Positions 1-7,824 of a DNA stretch of 14,513 bases are shown here, in pieces (position 1 is the first letter of the stretch; every line of letters begins with the position of its first letter). The notes beneath the pieces are model-generated. The model was not told the origin of the DNA and ran no database searches. It was given only the letters and a program-made list of their open reading frames with translations. Where the stretch lies: NCBI GenBank assembly GCA_002372325.1, contig DFFT01000160.1:1-14513 (forward strand), written 5' to 3'. A program made the translations under genes and the position numbers. Source of the stretch: Succinivibrionaceae bacterium UBA3769. GTDB lineage: Bacteria > Pseudomonadota > Gammaproteobacteria > Enterobacterales > Succinivibrionaceae.

Positions 1-1385
1 ATCATTACCGTGATAATCAGAACCGGAATCAGAAAACGCACCAGGAACATGAACATCGGGAACCAGATAAAGCGGACGGTGCCCCGGGAGGTCAGTTCAT
101 CCAGCACATCCTCGGAGGACATTTTCCAGCCCACGAAGAGCGCGGCGCCGAGACCGGTGAGCGGCAGCACCAGCCGGGAGGTGGTGTAGTCCAGGAAATC
201 AAAGAAGTTCATCCCGAAAAGATGAATATCGGAAAGAGGCCCCATGGAAAGAGAGGACAAAGCGCCAATGGCGGTGCCGGCCACGGTTACCGCAAGAGCG
301 GCGCGGGCCCGGGTCATTTTGGCCTTGTCCGCCAGGAAGGCCGTGGCCACCTCATGAAGGAATATGGCGGAGGTAACGGCAGCCACAAAAAGAATGAAGT
401 AGAAGGATACCGGAATCAGCCAGTTCAGGAAGGCGTGATCCGCCAGAGAGGAGTTAAAGACGCTGGGGAGGGAGATAAACACCAGCCCGGCTCCCGAAGA
501 CGGGGAAGCCCCCGCCACGGAAAACACCGCCGGGAAAATGATAAGACCGGCCATTATCGCCACCAGAGTGTCCATGAAGCCTACGGACACCGCTGTGCGA
601 TTCAGATTCACATGCTCCGGAAAATACGAGGCGTAGGTCACCAGGCCCATGCCGATGGAAAGGGAATAAAAGCACTGGCCGATGGCGGACAGAAATACTC
701 CGGCAGTGAGATAGTCGGGATTGAAGGTGAAGAGGAAATCCAGAGCCTTGCTGAGTCCCGGCATGGTAAAGGCAAAGCCCACCAGAAGCACCATGAGCAA
801 AAACAGCATGGGCATCAGAATGCGGGAGGCCATTTCGATGCCGTTCCTGACTCCGGCCACAATAATAAAATGAATGATCCCCATGGTAATGAGCAGGGTA
901 ATAAGCGGCTTCCAGGGATCCGACACGAAGCCGGTGAAGGTGCTGGCATAAAGATCCCCGGAGGCGGAGCCGGAACTCATTAAGGCCCCGATTTCCTGCA
1001 ATTGTCCGGAAACGGCCTCCCAGAGGTAATAAAGCACCCAGCCTACCACCACATTGTAGTAGCAGAAGATCACAAAGGCCACCAGGGCTGAAGCATACCC
1101 GACAAAATGCCATTTGGAATTTGGAGCCAGAAGAGTATAGGCCTGGCCCACATTAGCCCGGCTCCTTCTCCCGATGACGAATTCAGTCAGGAGGAGCGGA
1201 AGCCCGAAAAGGAGAATAACAATAAGGTAAAACAGCAGAAACGCCGAACCGCCGTTCTCGCCGGTCTGGGTGGGGAAACGCCAGATATTTCCCAGTCCCA
1301 CGGCAGAGCCGGCCGCCGCCAGCACTCCCGCAAGCGCGGTGGAAAACTTATGGGCGCTTTTGGTATCGCTCTTGGAATCACTCAT
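1..1385 (-). CDS. Sodium-dependent transporter, SNF/NSS family (3' end outside window)
   Basis: This is an inner-membrane symporter of the neurotransmitter:sodium symporter family, which couples Na+ entry to uptake of amino acids or related small molecules. The substrate cannot be told from sequence. Translation from the ATG at 1385-1383 stays open for 461 codons to the window edge. TM1 carries the family signature AAGSAVGLGNIWRFP (residues 24-38), aligning with the unwound Na+/substrate segment of LeuT, with N33 at the LeuT Asn27 position. GIEMASRILMP (182-192) and YSLSIGMG (240-247, the TM6 unwound region) are further family landmarks. Many hydrophobic segments follow, and the open end is also hydrophobic, so probably only the last part of the protein is missing. 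The start has an AGGCGG ribosome binding site 5 bases upstream. It is divergent from the rubrerythrin gene. Longer open frames overlapping it are shadows. Confidence 0.93.
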   Translation of the reverse strand, partial: MSDSKSDTKSAHKFSTALAGVLAAAGSAVGLGNIWRFPTQTGENGGSAFLLFYLIVILLFGLPLLLTEFVIGRRSRANVGQAYTLLAPNSKWHFVGYASALVAFVIFCYYNVVVGWVLYYLWEAVSGQLQEIGALMSSGSASGDLYASTFTGFVSDPWKPLITLLITMGIIHFIIVAGVRNGIEMASRILMPMLFLLMVLLVGFAFTMPGLSKALDFLFTFNPDYLTAGVFLSAIGQCFYSLSIGMGLVTYASYFPEHVNLNRTAVSVGFMDTLVAIMAGLIIFPAVFSVAGASPSSGAGLVFISLPSVFNSSLADHAFLNWLIPVSFYFILFVAAVTSAIFLHEVATAFLADKAKMTRARAALAVTVAGTAIGALSSLSMGPLSDIHLFGMNFFDFLDYTTSRLVLPLTGLGAALFVGWKMSSEDVLDELTSRGTVRFIWFPMFMFLVRFLIPVLIITVM

Positions 1386-1648
1386 AGAAACCGCCTGTTA
1401 AAAAATAAAAACCGCGGAATTTTAGCAGACTTTTGCAGGGATGCCCCAAAACCGTCCGGATCCGGCTCTAAAATTGCGAGCCCGGGACAGAAAACGAAAA
1501 AGCGATACCCCAGAGGCTCTGAATTATCAGGAGCGTGATATCAAAAGCCGCGGCGGAAATCGTCTTTCCCGTTACCCGGCTCTTTTCTGAAAAATCCGCC
1601 CTGATTCCGCAAATCCTGTGCCGCCTTGCTGAAATTAGCCGGAAATTG

Positions 1649-1676
1649 TTGCAAAAATTGTGACGCACTTTACAAT
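1649..1676 (+). promoter_or_regulatory. Putative sigma70 promoter of the rubrerythrin gene
   Basis: A -35-like TTGCAA (1649-1654) and a -10 TACAAT (1671-1676) are separated by 16 bases. Transcription would start near 1683, giving a leader of about 107 bases. The -35 lies in AAATTGTTGCAA (1643-1654), which recurs exactly, 16 bases before a -10, at the decarboxylase promoter (10609-10620). TTGTTG with a 19-base spacer is the alternative -35. Confidence 0.6.
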
Positions 1677-1776
1677 AAAAGACAGAGCGGCAAAGAAGCG
1701 ACATCTCCAGGCACAAAGCAAATGGGAGCTGCCGCTGCCGCCGAAAAACGGTTCCGCACCGCTTTTAACAGTTATT

Positions 1777-1783
1777 AAAGGAG
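1777..1783 (+). promoter_or_regulatory. Ribosome binding site of rubrerythrin
   Basis: AAAGGAG lies six bases before the ATG at 1790. It is close to the ideal anti-16S match and fixes the start codon. Confidence 0.85.
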
Positions 1784-1789
1784 ATCTCT

Positions 1790-2428
1790 ATGAAATTCAA
1801 ATGCAAGATCTGCGGTTACGTCTGCGAAGCTGACCAGGCTCCGGACATCTGCCCGAAGTGCCAGAAGGAAGGCGTTATGGAAGCTCTTCCTAAGAACAAG
1901 TACGCCGGCACCAAAACCGAAAAGAATCTCCAGGAAGCCTTTGCCGGAGAGTCCATGGCCCGGAACAAGTACACCTATTTCGCCTCCGTGGCCAAGAAGT
2001 CCGGCTATGAGCAGATTGCCGCCCTGTTCCTGAAAACCGCTGAAAACGAAAAGGAACACGCCAAGCTGTGGTTTAAGGCTCTGGGCGGTATCGGCAGCGT
2101 GGAGGAAAATCTTCTTGAAGCCGCCGCGGGGGAAAACCACGAGTGGACTGACATGTACGAACGCATGGCCCGGGAAGCCGAAGAGGAAGGCTTTGCCGAA
2201 CTGGCCGAACAGTTCCGCGGCGTTGCTGCCATTGAAAAGCATCACGAGGAACGCTACCGGAAGCTTCTTCAGAACATCAAAAACAAAGAGGTGTTCGAGA
2301 AGGCCGGCGTTCATATCTGGGAATGCCGTAACTGCGGGCACATTGTGGTTGGCACCGCTGCTCCCGAGGTTTGCCCGGTATGCAACCATCCCAGAAGCTT
2401 CTTTGAAATTTCTGCTGAAAACTACTGA
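1790..2428 (+). CDS. rbr: Rubrerythrin with rubredoxin-like iron sites at both ends
   Basis: This is a 212-residue cytoplasmic non-haem iron protein that reduces hydrogen peroxide in anaerobes, with electrons passing through rubredoxin-type FeS4 centres to a diiron site. Three domains are visible. An N-terminal knuckle has C5-x2-C8 and C21-x2-C24. A ferritin-like four-helix domain (about 44-165) has the expected diiron ligands: E54, E87 with H90 (ExxH), E115, E118, and E149 with H152 (ExxH). A C-terminal rubredoxin-like domain has C179-x2-C182 and C195-x2-C198. Classical rubrerythrin has only the C-terminal rubredoxin and reverse rubrerythrin only the N-terminal one; this protein has both. 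Campylobacter desulforubrerythrin also has two ends, but its first domain is desulforedoxin-like, while here the first is a plain double CxxC. The gene is monocistronic, with a promoter, a strong ribosome binding site and a terminator. Confidence 0.95.
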   Translation: MKFKCKICGYVCEADQAPDICPKCQKEGVMEALPKNKYAGTKTEKNLQEAFAGESMARNKYTYFASVAKKSGYEQIAALFLKTAENEKEHAKLWFKALGGIGSVEENLLEAAAGENHEWTDMYERMAREAEEEGFAELAEQFRGVAAIEKHHEERYRKLLQNIKNKEVFEKAGVHIWECRNCGHIVVGTAAPEVCPVCNHPRSFFEISAENY

Positions 2429-2501
2429 TTATGGTAATGCCGGGGATCATCACCGCCCCCAATCGGACAGGTTGAAACGGAAATTCGAAACCTAAAATCA
2501 C

Positions 2502-2525
2502 GGGCTTCCCAGGAGGCCCTTTTTT
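2502..2525 (+). terminator. Rho-independent terminator of rubrerythrin
   Basis: A 7-bp GC-rich stem (2502-2508 with 2513-2519, one G-T pair) closes a 4-base loop and is followed by six T (2520-2525). It lies 74 bases after the rubrerythrin stop codon. Confidence 0.8.
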
Positions 2526-2701
2526 ATGCCTCTGAAAAAGCGCCGCGACCCGGCCCCGGCGGAAAGCTCCGTGAACCGGCGAGGACGATAAACGCGGGGC
2601 TGGCCAGTTTTGGGAGAACAGCCCCCGGGCCTTCGCTTCATGGCAAAAGAGACGTGTTATGGCGGGGCATGGCATGGGTCTGACCGGGGCAGCAGGAGAT
2701 T

Positions 2702-3187
2702 TTACTCAGCGGAGCAGGAAGGCTGCTTCTTCTTATCCTCCGGAAGAGACTTAACAGTTACCCGGAGATCCTCGGAAACCGCAAGTTCATAGTCATGGCA
2801 CTGACAGCGGAGCCGGGGATTGCCATGACTCATCTCCTCTTTTATCCTGAGGAAAGCAGAACCGGGCTTTTTGCCCTCGACGATAAACACCTTGTCATAG
2901 CCGGCGCCCCGAAGTTTATCATGATCCTTCTTCTTGTAGCGTCTGTCTGTGGTGATAACGGCGATGTCGGAAGCAAACTCCGCCTCGTATGAGGGGCCGC
3001 CGCCGTCAAAGGAATGAAAGGAGAGTTCCAGGGGCTTTGGCCCTTCCTGAGCCCGGGCCTCTCTGGCGGTGAAAAGGAATCCTCCCAGAACTCCGGCTGA
3101 GAGAAGAAGGAGCAGCATAGTGATGGCGAAGATTTTTATAAAGCCTCCCGGGAACTCAGATCTAAAAAGCCCTCTTCCGGTCATCAT
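2702..3187 (-). CDS. Small exported or membrane-anchored protein with a conserved FDGGGP-type domain
   Basis: This is a 161-residue protein. A strongly hydrophobic stretch (about 16-40) ends in AREARAQ, so it is either a signal peptide cut after ARA (46) or an anchor. The mature part has FDGGGPSYE (60-68), DRRY (81-84), GAGY (94-97), EGKKPGSA (104-111) and a last strand YELAVSEDLRVTV (133-145). I recall this arrangement (FDGGGP, an R-x-Y, H and GAGY in the middle, G-x-KPG, then a Y-x-V-x-VD-x2-L strand) from uncharacterised secreted proteins of gut bacteria. It suggests a small beta-sandwich, but no function can be assigned. The gene follows the helicase on the same strand after 63 bases and may be co-transcribed with it. 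No good ribosome binding site precedes the ATG at 3187, so the start is uncertain. Confidence 0.72.
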   Translation of the reverse strand: MMTGRGLFRSEFPGGFIKIFAITMLLLLLSAGVLGGFLFTAREARAQEGPKPLELSFHSFDGGGPSYEAEFASDIAVITTDRRYKKKDHDKLRGAGYDKVFIVEGKKPGSAFLRIKEEMSHGNPRLRCQCHDYELAVSEDLRVTVKSLPEDKKKQPSCSAE

Positions 3188-3250
3188 AGCAGAAACGGGG
3201 CGGTAAAAACAGCGCGGAACAGTAAAAAACAGCGGCCCGCTAAAAAGAGG

Positions 3251-5944
3251 TCAGGCAGTTACAAAGGTAAAAAACTCCCGAATACTGTTTAAAAAAGGCG
3301 TCGGCGTCGCCAAAAAGGAATAATGCTTATTATTTTTCTTGCTGAAAACATCCCTCGTGCGGGAGGTCATGACAGCCAGACGAATTTTGGCCCGGGAAAT
3401 CGCCACGTAAAACTTGCGGGCATCCTCCCTTACCTTTGCGGGAGTATCAGAGAAATAGAAAGGATACACCTGGTTAATTGCGTTCAGCACCAGAACATTC
3501 TCAAATTCCAGCCCCTTGGCTTTATGAACCGTGGAAATAAATATTTTTTCATTAATGATCCTGCTTTCGCAAAGATCCCCTTCCCTGAAGGTTCTTAATT
3601 CCGCGGCGTGATTGAATATTTGCTCGTAAAGATTAGTTTCAGCGGCCTTATTAACAACCTCGCTGTCAATAAATTTCACGATATAATCAAATTTCTCGCA
3701 TTCCTCGCAAAGTCCCATTTTAAGAAAGTGGCTGTACAGCCATTTCAGTTCGGAAGCCAGCGCGCTTTCCTGTTCCGAATTGCCCTGCTGGGACGCTATT
3801 GCCTGCTCCGTATGCTGCCACGCCTGAAGATACTTGGCTCTGAGAAGATCAATGACCGCCCGGTTCTCCTCAAAAAAGCTAATCTGACTGTATCTGACTT
3901 TGCCATACTGCTCCATGCAATAATCAAAAAGGTTTTTAGCGGCCTCGGCATCATCAGTGGCTAAATGAGAATTCTGCCCCTCAAGATTAAACACCTTCAG
4001 CAAATTTACCAGCTTGTAGCTGAGATGGGGTCTTACCAGGCGGCTTATTTTCAGGGTATCAAAATATACCGGATGTCTGACGGAAAAGTCATGAAAGCCC
4101 AGATCCCGTTTTAGATTGCTGTCTAAGATCCGGTAATCATAATCGGCGTTATGAGCCACGAGGGCATCGGAGCCGGCTATAAAATCCAGGAACAGCTGTA
4201 ACCCGGCGGCTCTTTCATATTTGACAGTTTGAGGATTGTTGTATTCCGCCAGCAGAGGATTCACAATATCTCCCAGCATGGCCGGAATTTCCTTTTCGGT
4301 TTTAAGAATAATGCTGAATCTTGCGGTTATGTCTCCGGCAAATGTTTTAACCGCTGCTATTTGCACAATATCATCGTTATAGACATCAAGCCCGGTGGTT
4401 TCCGTATCAAAGATAACCAATTCGTTGTTATACCTATGGGAGGCCTCTTCCAGATAGGAGGAATAGTTATCAAAGCGGAGGAGATCCGACGGGCTTATCA
4501 TATTGTCAAAGAGCCGTTTCACAAATTCCCGGGACTGCGCATACTGATTATGGCCTGAAAATAGTTTAAGCTCCCGGAAAATCTTGGCCCAGGCAATGAG
4601 ATTGCTGTCATGAACAAAGGTGGTGAGATGCGAAAACAGCAGGGTTATAGCGCGGGACAGAAAAGCATCCTTTCCGGATATCTTGAAGTGCTTCAGCCCC
4701 TCCTCCTGAAAGCGGCGGCTTAGTTTGTCGGCGTCTTTGTTATTGGTTACGATGAGAGCGATTCTCTTCTGATCATTTTCATGACGCGGGGGCTGCCGGG
4801 ATACCCAGCGGCAAAACTTAAGCGCGCTTCCGATCTCATGGGAGAAATTCTCGGATTCGACTATCATTAAATCATGCGGCGCCGGAGCTTCATTCTTAAC
4901 AGGCCGGGGCAGCAGCGCGGGATCCATGTCCAGCTGATAATTGGCGTAGGTATTGTAAATATCCAGGAGATAGCTGGGAGAACGGTAATTGTTGTAAAGA
5001 CGATGAATGTTTCCCCGGCAGCGGTTTTTGATGTTATTAAGCTGTTCCTGACTCGCGCCCATAAAGGAAAATATGGCCTGCTGTTCATCCCCTAAATAGA
5101 GCACGCAGGTGTTTTCGTCATCTGCCAGCAGTAAATCGCAGATGGCGAGCTGGAGGGGATTAAGATCCTGCACCTCATCGATCTGAAGCCAGGTAAAGCG
5201 CCGGTGTTTGCTTGCGGGATCCCTGAGCGCGGTATAGGTTCTCAGGAGCAGGTCATCAAAATCCAGGGCTGCGAATTTTTTCTTATACTCGGCATAGCGT
5301 CTGGCAAGTCTTACCCGGTTAAGTCCCCTGCGGTATTCATCTGATGAAAGATTTTCAGAGATGAGTTTTTCATAATAGCCTTCAGCATTAGCGAAGAGGG
5401 AAAGCTCATCGCAGCCAAAATAATCCGTCAGCCAGTCTGTTGCTTCATCCTTGTCATAAAGCATTACCTCGTGATGATGCCTTAGCTGGTACATACGGCA
5501 TGCGATATGCGCGATGGAATCAAGTTTATTTTTGAATTCAAATTCCAGATTGTCGGCCTCTTCTTCATCCTTGTCGATTAAGGAGAGAAAAATGCCGTAA
5601 ACATCATTTTCATCAAGAATGGATGCTGTCAGCGGGATATAGCCGTTATCAAAGAGAAAACGCGAGCAGAAGCGGTGCACATTCCCCACAAAAATATCCG
5701 CGGTATCCGCGCCGCAGTTACTCTGAATCCGGGCCAGCATGCCCCGGGAGGCTCGGTTGGTAAAGGTAAGGCAGGCCATGCCTTTAGGATCGGCCCCCCG
5801 CTCCAGAGCCCGTTTGATTCTTTCCGCCAGAATGTCGGTTTTGCCGCAGCCGGGGGGAGCCAGAACGAGATGACGGCCCCTCATGATGCTGATAACCTCG
5901 TTCTGCGATTGATCTCTTACTTTTATCTCATCAGCGTTCATCAT
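3251..5944 (-). CDS. UvrD/Rep-type DNA helicase with inserted DEDDh 3'-5' exonuclease domain
   Basis: This is an 897-residue superfamily 1A helicase. Helicase motifs in order are: Walker A APPGCGKT (29-36), Ia TFTNRA (60-65), Walker B DEVQD (256-260), III GDEQQAIFSFMGA (285-297), IV YRSP (320-323), V STVHKAKGLEF (804-814) and VI FYVAISRAK (845-853). Between motifs IV and V, where UvrD carries part of domain 2, a DnaQ-like exonuclease is inserted (about 508-680). All its acidic residues are present: D513 and E515 in DTETTGLD, D603 in HNADYD, and H660 with D665 in HLATDDA. Both activities should therefore be intact. It is probably a cytoplasmic repair or end-processing enzyme that unwinds and trims 3' ends; that role is inference. 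GAAGG lies 10 bases before the first ATG (5944) and 13 before the second, favouring the first. A 63-base gap leads to the next gene on the same strand. Confidence 0.93.
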   Translation of the reverse strand: MMNADEIKVRDQSQNEVISIMRGRHLVLAPPGCGKTDILAERIKRALERGADPKGMACLTFTNRASRGMLARIQSNCGADTADIFVGNVHRFCSRFLFDNGYIPLTASILDENDVYGIFLSLIDKDEEEADNLEFEFKNKLDSIAHIACRMYQLRHHHEVMLYDKDEATDWLTDYFGCDELSLFANAEGYYEKLISENLSSDEYRRGLNRVRLARRYAEYKKKFAALDFDDLLLRTYTALRDPASKHRRFTWLQIDEVQDLNPLQLAICDLLLADDENTCVLYLGDEQQAIFSFMGASQEQLNNIKNRCRGNIHRLYNNYRSPSYLLDIYNTYANYQLDMDPALLPRPVKNEAPAPHDLMIVESENFSHEIGSALKFCRWVSRQPPRHENDQKRIALIVTNNKDADKLSRRFQEEGLKHFKISGKDAFLSRAITLLFSHLTTFVHDSNLIAWAKIFRELKLFSGHNQYAQSREFVKRLFDNMISPSDLLRFDNYSSYLEEASHRYNNELVIFDTETTGLDVYNDDIVQIAAVKTFAGDITARFSIILKTEKEIPAMLGDIVNPLLAEYNNPQTVKYERAAGLQLFLDFIAGSDALVAHNADYDYRILDSNLKRDLGFHDFSVRHPVYFDTLKISRLVRPHLSYKLVNLLKVFNLEGQNSHLATDDAEAAKNLFDYCMEQYGKVRYSQISFFEENRAVIDLLRAKYLQAWQHTEQAIASQQGNSEQESALASELKWLYSHFLKMGLCEECEKFDYIVKFIDSEVVNKAAETNLYEQIFNHAAELRTFREGDLCESRIINEKIFISTVHKAKGLEFENVLVLNAINQVYPFYFSDTPAKVREDARKFYVAISRAKIRLAVMTSRTRDVFSKKNNKHYSFLATPTPFLNSIREFFTFVTA
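3905..4423 (-). other. DEDDh exonuclease domain inserted in the helicase
   Basis: This is the part of the helicase gene encoding about residues 508-680. It holds ExoI (DTET, 513-516), ExoII (HNADYD, 598-603) and ExoIII (HLATDDA, 660-666), the DEDDh pattern of the DnaQ/RNase T family. It is flanked on both sides by helicase sequence in one open frame. Confidence 0.88.
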
Positions 5945-6001
5945 ATTTCAAAAACCTTCGCGAAGTTAAACCGGCGGTATCCGGCCTGACAATTTCAGCG
6001 T

Positions 6002-6031
6002 AAAAATCATCCCGGCTCCGAAAAATCATCC
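6002..6031. repeat. Tandem 11-bp direct repeat in the divergent promoter region
   Basis: AAAAATCATCC occurs at 6002-6012 and again at 6021-6031, a period of 19 bases, close to two helical turns. It lies between the divergent helicase and Cys-tail genes, 58 to 87 bases upstream of the helicase start. Paired regulator binding sites are possible. Confidence 0.5.
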
Positions 6032-6156
6032 TTGTTCCTGAGGACTCTGTCTTTACTCCGATCTCAAATATTGATCTTTATCCTTCTCAGTATCAGCAGT
6101 CCCGCATATTATCAGGCAGCAGGTTCATTTTATGGATAACGGGGAGGACTTAGAGC

Positions 6157-6618
6157 ATGAGACTTTCAGCCGGAACTGTCATTGCCGGGCTTTTGCTGTC
6201 AGGAGGAGTTTTGCTGACAGCAGGCGAAGCTGCGGCACATGCCAGATCCCAGGATTTCCTTATCTTTGGGGCTGCCGTTTCCTCCGGGGCCGGAGGCTGC
6301 GATGTTTCCGCAGATTCTCATCCTCAGGAAACTCTCCCGGAAAGCTTTATCTCTCCGGGGACTCTCATGCTGGCCAAGGGAGGACGCGGAGGAGGCCGCC
6401 CGGCACCCCGGCCCGCCCCGAAATCCGGTAAAAAAGACACTGCCAGATCAGGTTCTTCCGGGAACTTGCCCTATTACTCTTCCGGATCCGCCAAGGAGCC
6501 CCGCAAATCCGAAAGATATTCCACCTGGGGCAGTCCTGCAAAACCATTTGACGAGTGCGAATGGTGCGAGGACTGCTCGGATCCGGAATGCGAGGATTGC
6601 GAAGACTGCGAGGAATAA
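6157..6618 (+). CDS. Secreted small protein with Cys/acidic tail
   Basis: This is a 153-residue protein I do not recognise. A Sec signal peptide (hydrophobic 7-22) probably ends at EAAA, before H28. A low-complexity middle follows: KGGRGGGRPAPRPAP (74-88), then a Ser/Lys-rich stretch. The end is a compact Cys/acidic tail with Cys at 134, 137, 140, 145, 148 and 151, that is two C-x2-C-x2-C triplets separated by SDPE and surrounded by Glu and Asp. Such a tail could bind metal ions; this is inference. GGGGAGGA (6141-6148) places a ribosome binding site nine bases before the ATG. After the TAA at 6616-6618 the same frame continues with more acidic residues and two more Cys up to a second TAA at 6649-6651, suggesting that the tail was once ten codons longer. 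It converges on the Sel1/TPR-like gene. Confidence 0.75.
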   Translation: MRLSAGTVIAGLLLSGGVLLTAGEAAAHARSQDFLIFGAAVSSGAGGCDVSADSHPQETLPESFISPGTLMLAKGGRGGGRPAPRPAPKSGKKDTARSGSSGNLPYYSSGSAKEPRKSERYSTWGSPAKPFDECEWCEDCSDPECEDCEDCEE

Positions 6619-6704
6619 GATGACGGCGAAGCTTGCAGCAACTGCGAGTAATCGGTAATCCCCCGGGGGAGATCCGATCTCAGCTTCAGGCGGAAAAACC
6701 GCGC

Positions 6705-7562
6705 TTAGAGAGCATCCCGGCCGCCGCACATCTCCATAATCCGTTCCGTTTCCTCATCTGGCTCCTTTATTTCCGCCAGCGTGAGCCGGGCCTTCCGAAA
6801 ATCATAAACCGGATTGGTTCTGAAGGTGCCGGCGGAGTAAATCAGGGCCAGGGTTTTCCGGGCCCCCGTATCGTCATCCTCCTGATGTCTTTTAATGCAG
6901 GCGATGAGATCCTTAACCCGGGGCGCCAGATCCCGGACATGCACCCGGTAGTAAACGGAAAGAAGGCGGATGGCTTCTCTGATGCCCAGATCCGCCGCAT
7001 GGATAAGAAGATCCGCCCTTTCGGAAATCTTCTCCGGACCGTCATCGTAATCCATGGTTCCCTGAGCGAACACCAGAAGAAGCTCGGCGGCGCCGGTGGT
7101 TTTAAGAGCGTCCTCAAGGAGCTCCTCGGCCCGGGCCAGAGCTTCCTCGTCTCCCAGGGCAAGAAGCCCCCGCAAGGCAGTTTCCGCCGCCATAATATAG
7201 CCGTGATCCCGGTAAAGGAGCAGGGCTTCCCTGGCGTAGGCTTCCGCGGAGCCCATGTTGCCGCTTTCCACCGCCTCCCGGAGATATTCCCGGAGGCAGA
7301 ATACCCGGGCGTAGCTGCTCCCGAGACAGATGCTCCGGAGGATCCAATCCCGGAAGGCCCGGAGGTTTTCAGGATTGTCCCGCCGGGCGCCGTATTCCGT
7401 GGCCGCAAAAAGAGCCATTTTCGCATTGCCATGGGAGGCCTCCTCCAGACACTTCTTGAAGTAGGCTCCAAAATCCACCCCTTCCGGAATTAAGTCTCTT
7501 CCGGTCTCGGCGTTATATTCCTGTTCAAAACGGTTCCTGAAAAGTTCTTCCGGTATCCTCAT
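6705..7562 (-). CDS. Helical repeat (Sel1/TPR-like) protein
   Basis: This is a protein of 285 residues from the ATG at 7562, or 296 from an upstream ATG at 7595. There is no signal peptide or membrane segment. It is almost entirely alpha-helical, with repeating pairs of Ala/Leu-rich helices. Segments such as AEAYAREALLLYRDHGY, DEEALARAEELLEDAL and ADLLIHAADLGIREAIRLL resemble Sel1/TPR helix pairs (small residues at A and G positions, G-x-x-x-A turns), though no copy is a canonical consensus. Such proteins are usually scaffolds for protein-protein contacts; the partner is unknown. I chose 7562 because GAGG lies five bases before it, while the ATG at 7595 has only GGAA. A TATAAT sequence on the minus strand (7634-7629) could be its -10. 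It converges on the Cys-tail gene. Confidence 0.78.
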   Translation of the reverse strand: MRIPEELFRNRFEQEYNAETGRDLIPEGVDFGAYFKKCLEEASHGNAKMALFAATEYGARRDNPENLRAFRDWILRSICLGSSYARVFCLREYLREAVESGNMGSAEAYAREALLLYRDHGYIMAAETALRGLLALGDEEALARAEELLEDALKTTGAAELLLVFAQGTMDYDDGPEKISERADLLIHAADLGIREAIRLLSVYYRVHVRDLAPRVKDLIACIKRHQEDDDTGARKTLALIYSAGTFRTNPVYDFRKARLTLAEIKEPDEETERIMEMCGGRDAL

Positions 7563-7567
7563 AAAAA

Positions 7568-7571
7568 CCTC
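7568..7571 (-). promoter_or_regulatory. Ribosome binding site favouring the inner start of the repeat protein
   Basis: GAGG on the minus strand lies five bases before the ATG at 7562-7560. The alternative ATG at 7595 has a weaker match, so the shorter protein is preferred. Confidence 0.55.
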
Positions 7572-7824
7572 GGTATCAGACTCAGACTGCCCCATGAAAC
7601 CAGTTCCGGCGGCATGACATTTACCGCAATTATAGCGTTATCAGAGACTCCCGCCTATGTCATAATCACGGTTTTAAGCAACATGAAAACCTTTGCCTGC
7701 CGGGGAACTTTTTCAGCGTCTGGAAGTCCTAGGTTTTACCGGAGTTCACATATCCTGACAGCAAAAAGAGAAATCTCTCGGGTTATGTTCCGGCATGACT
7801 TACAATGCATAGTTTTTTTAATGC

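Larger units (their letters stand above)
1386..1789. other. Divergent intergenic region between symporter and rubrerythrin
   Basis: These 404 bases separate two divergent genes. The right part holds the rubrerythrin promoter and ribosome binding site, listed separately. On the left, the symporter has a ribosome binding site, but I see no convincing -35/-10 pair for it. The short open frames here look like noise: no ribosome binding sites and no recognisable protein features. I see no repeats or RNA gene. Confidence 0.6.

Noticed and set aside
222..1538. Several long open frames on both strands in the first 1.5 kb
   Set aside because: They are shadows of the symporter frame on the minus strand, which has the SNF signature motifs; the shadow products are Gly/Arg/His-rich and match nothing.
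6659..6670. TCCCCCGGGGGA palindrome between the convergent genes
   Set aside because: There is no loop and no T-run on either strand, so it is not supported as a terminator.
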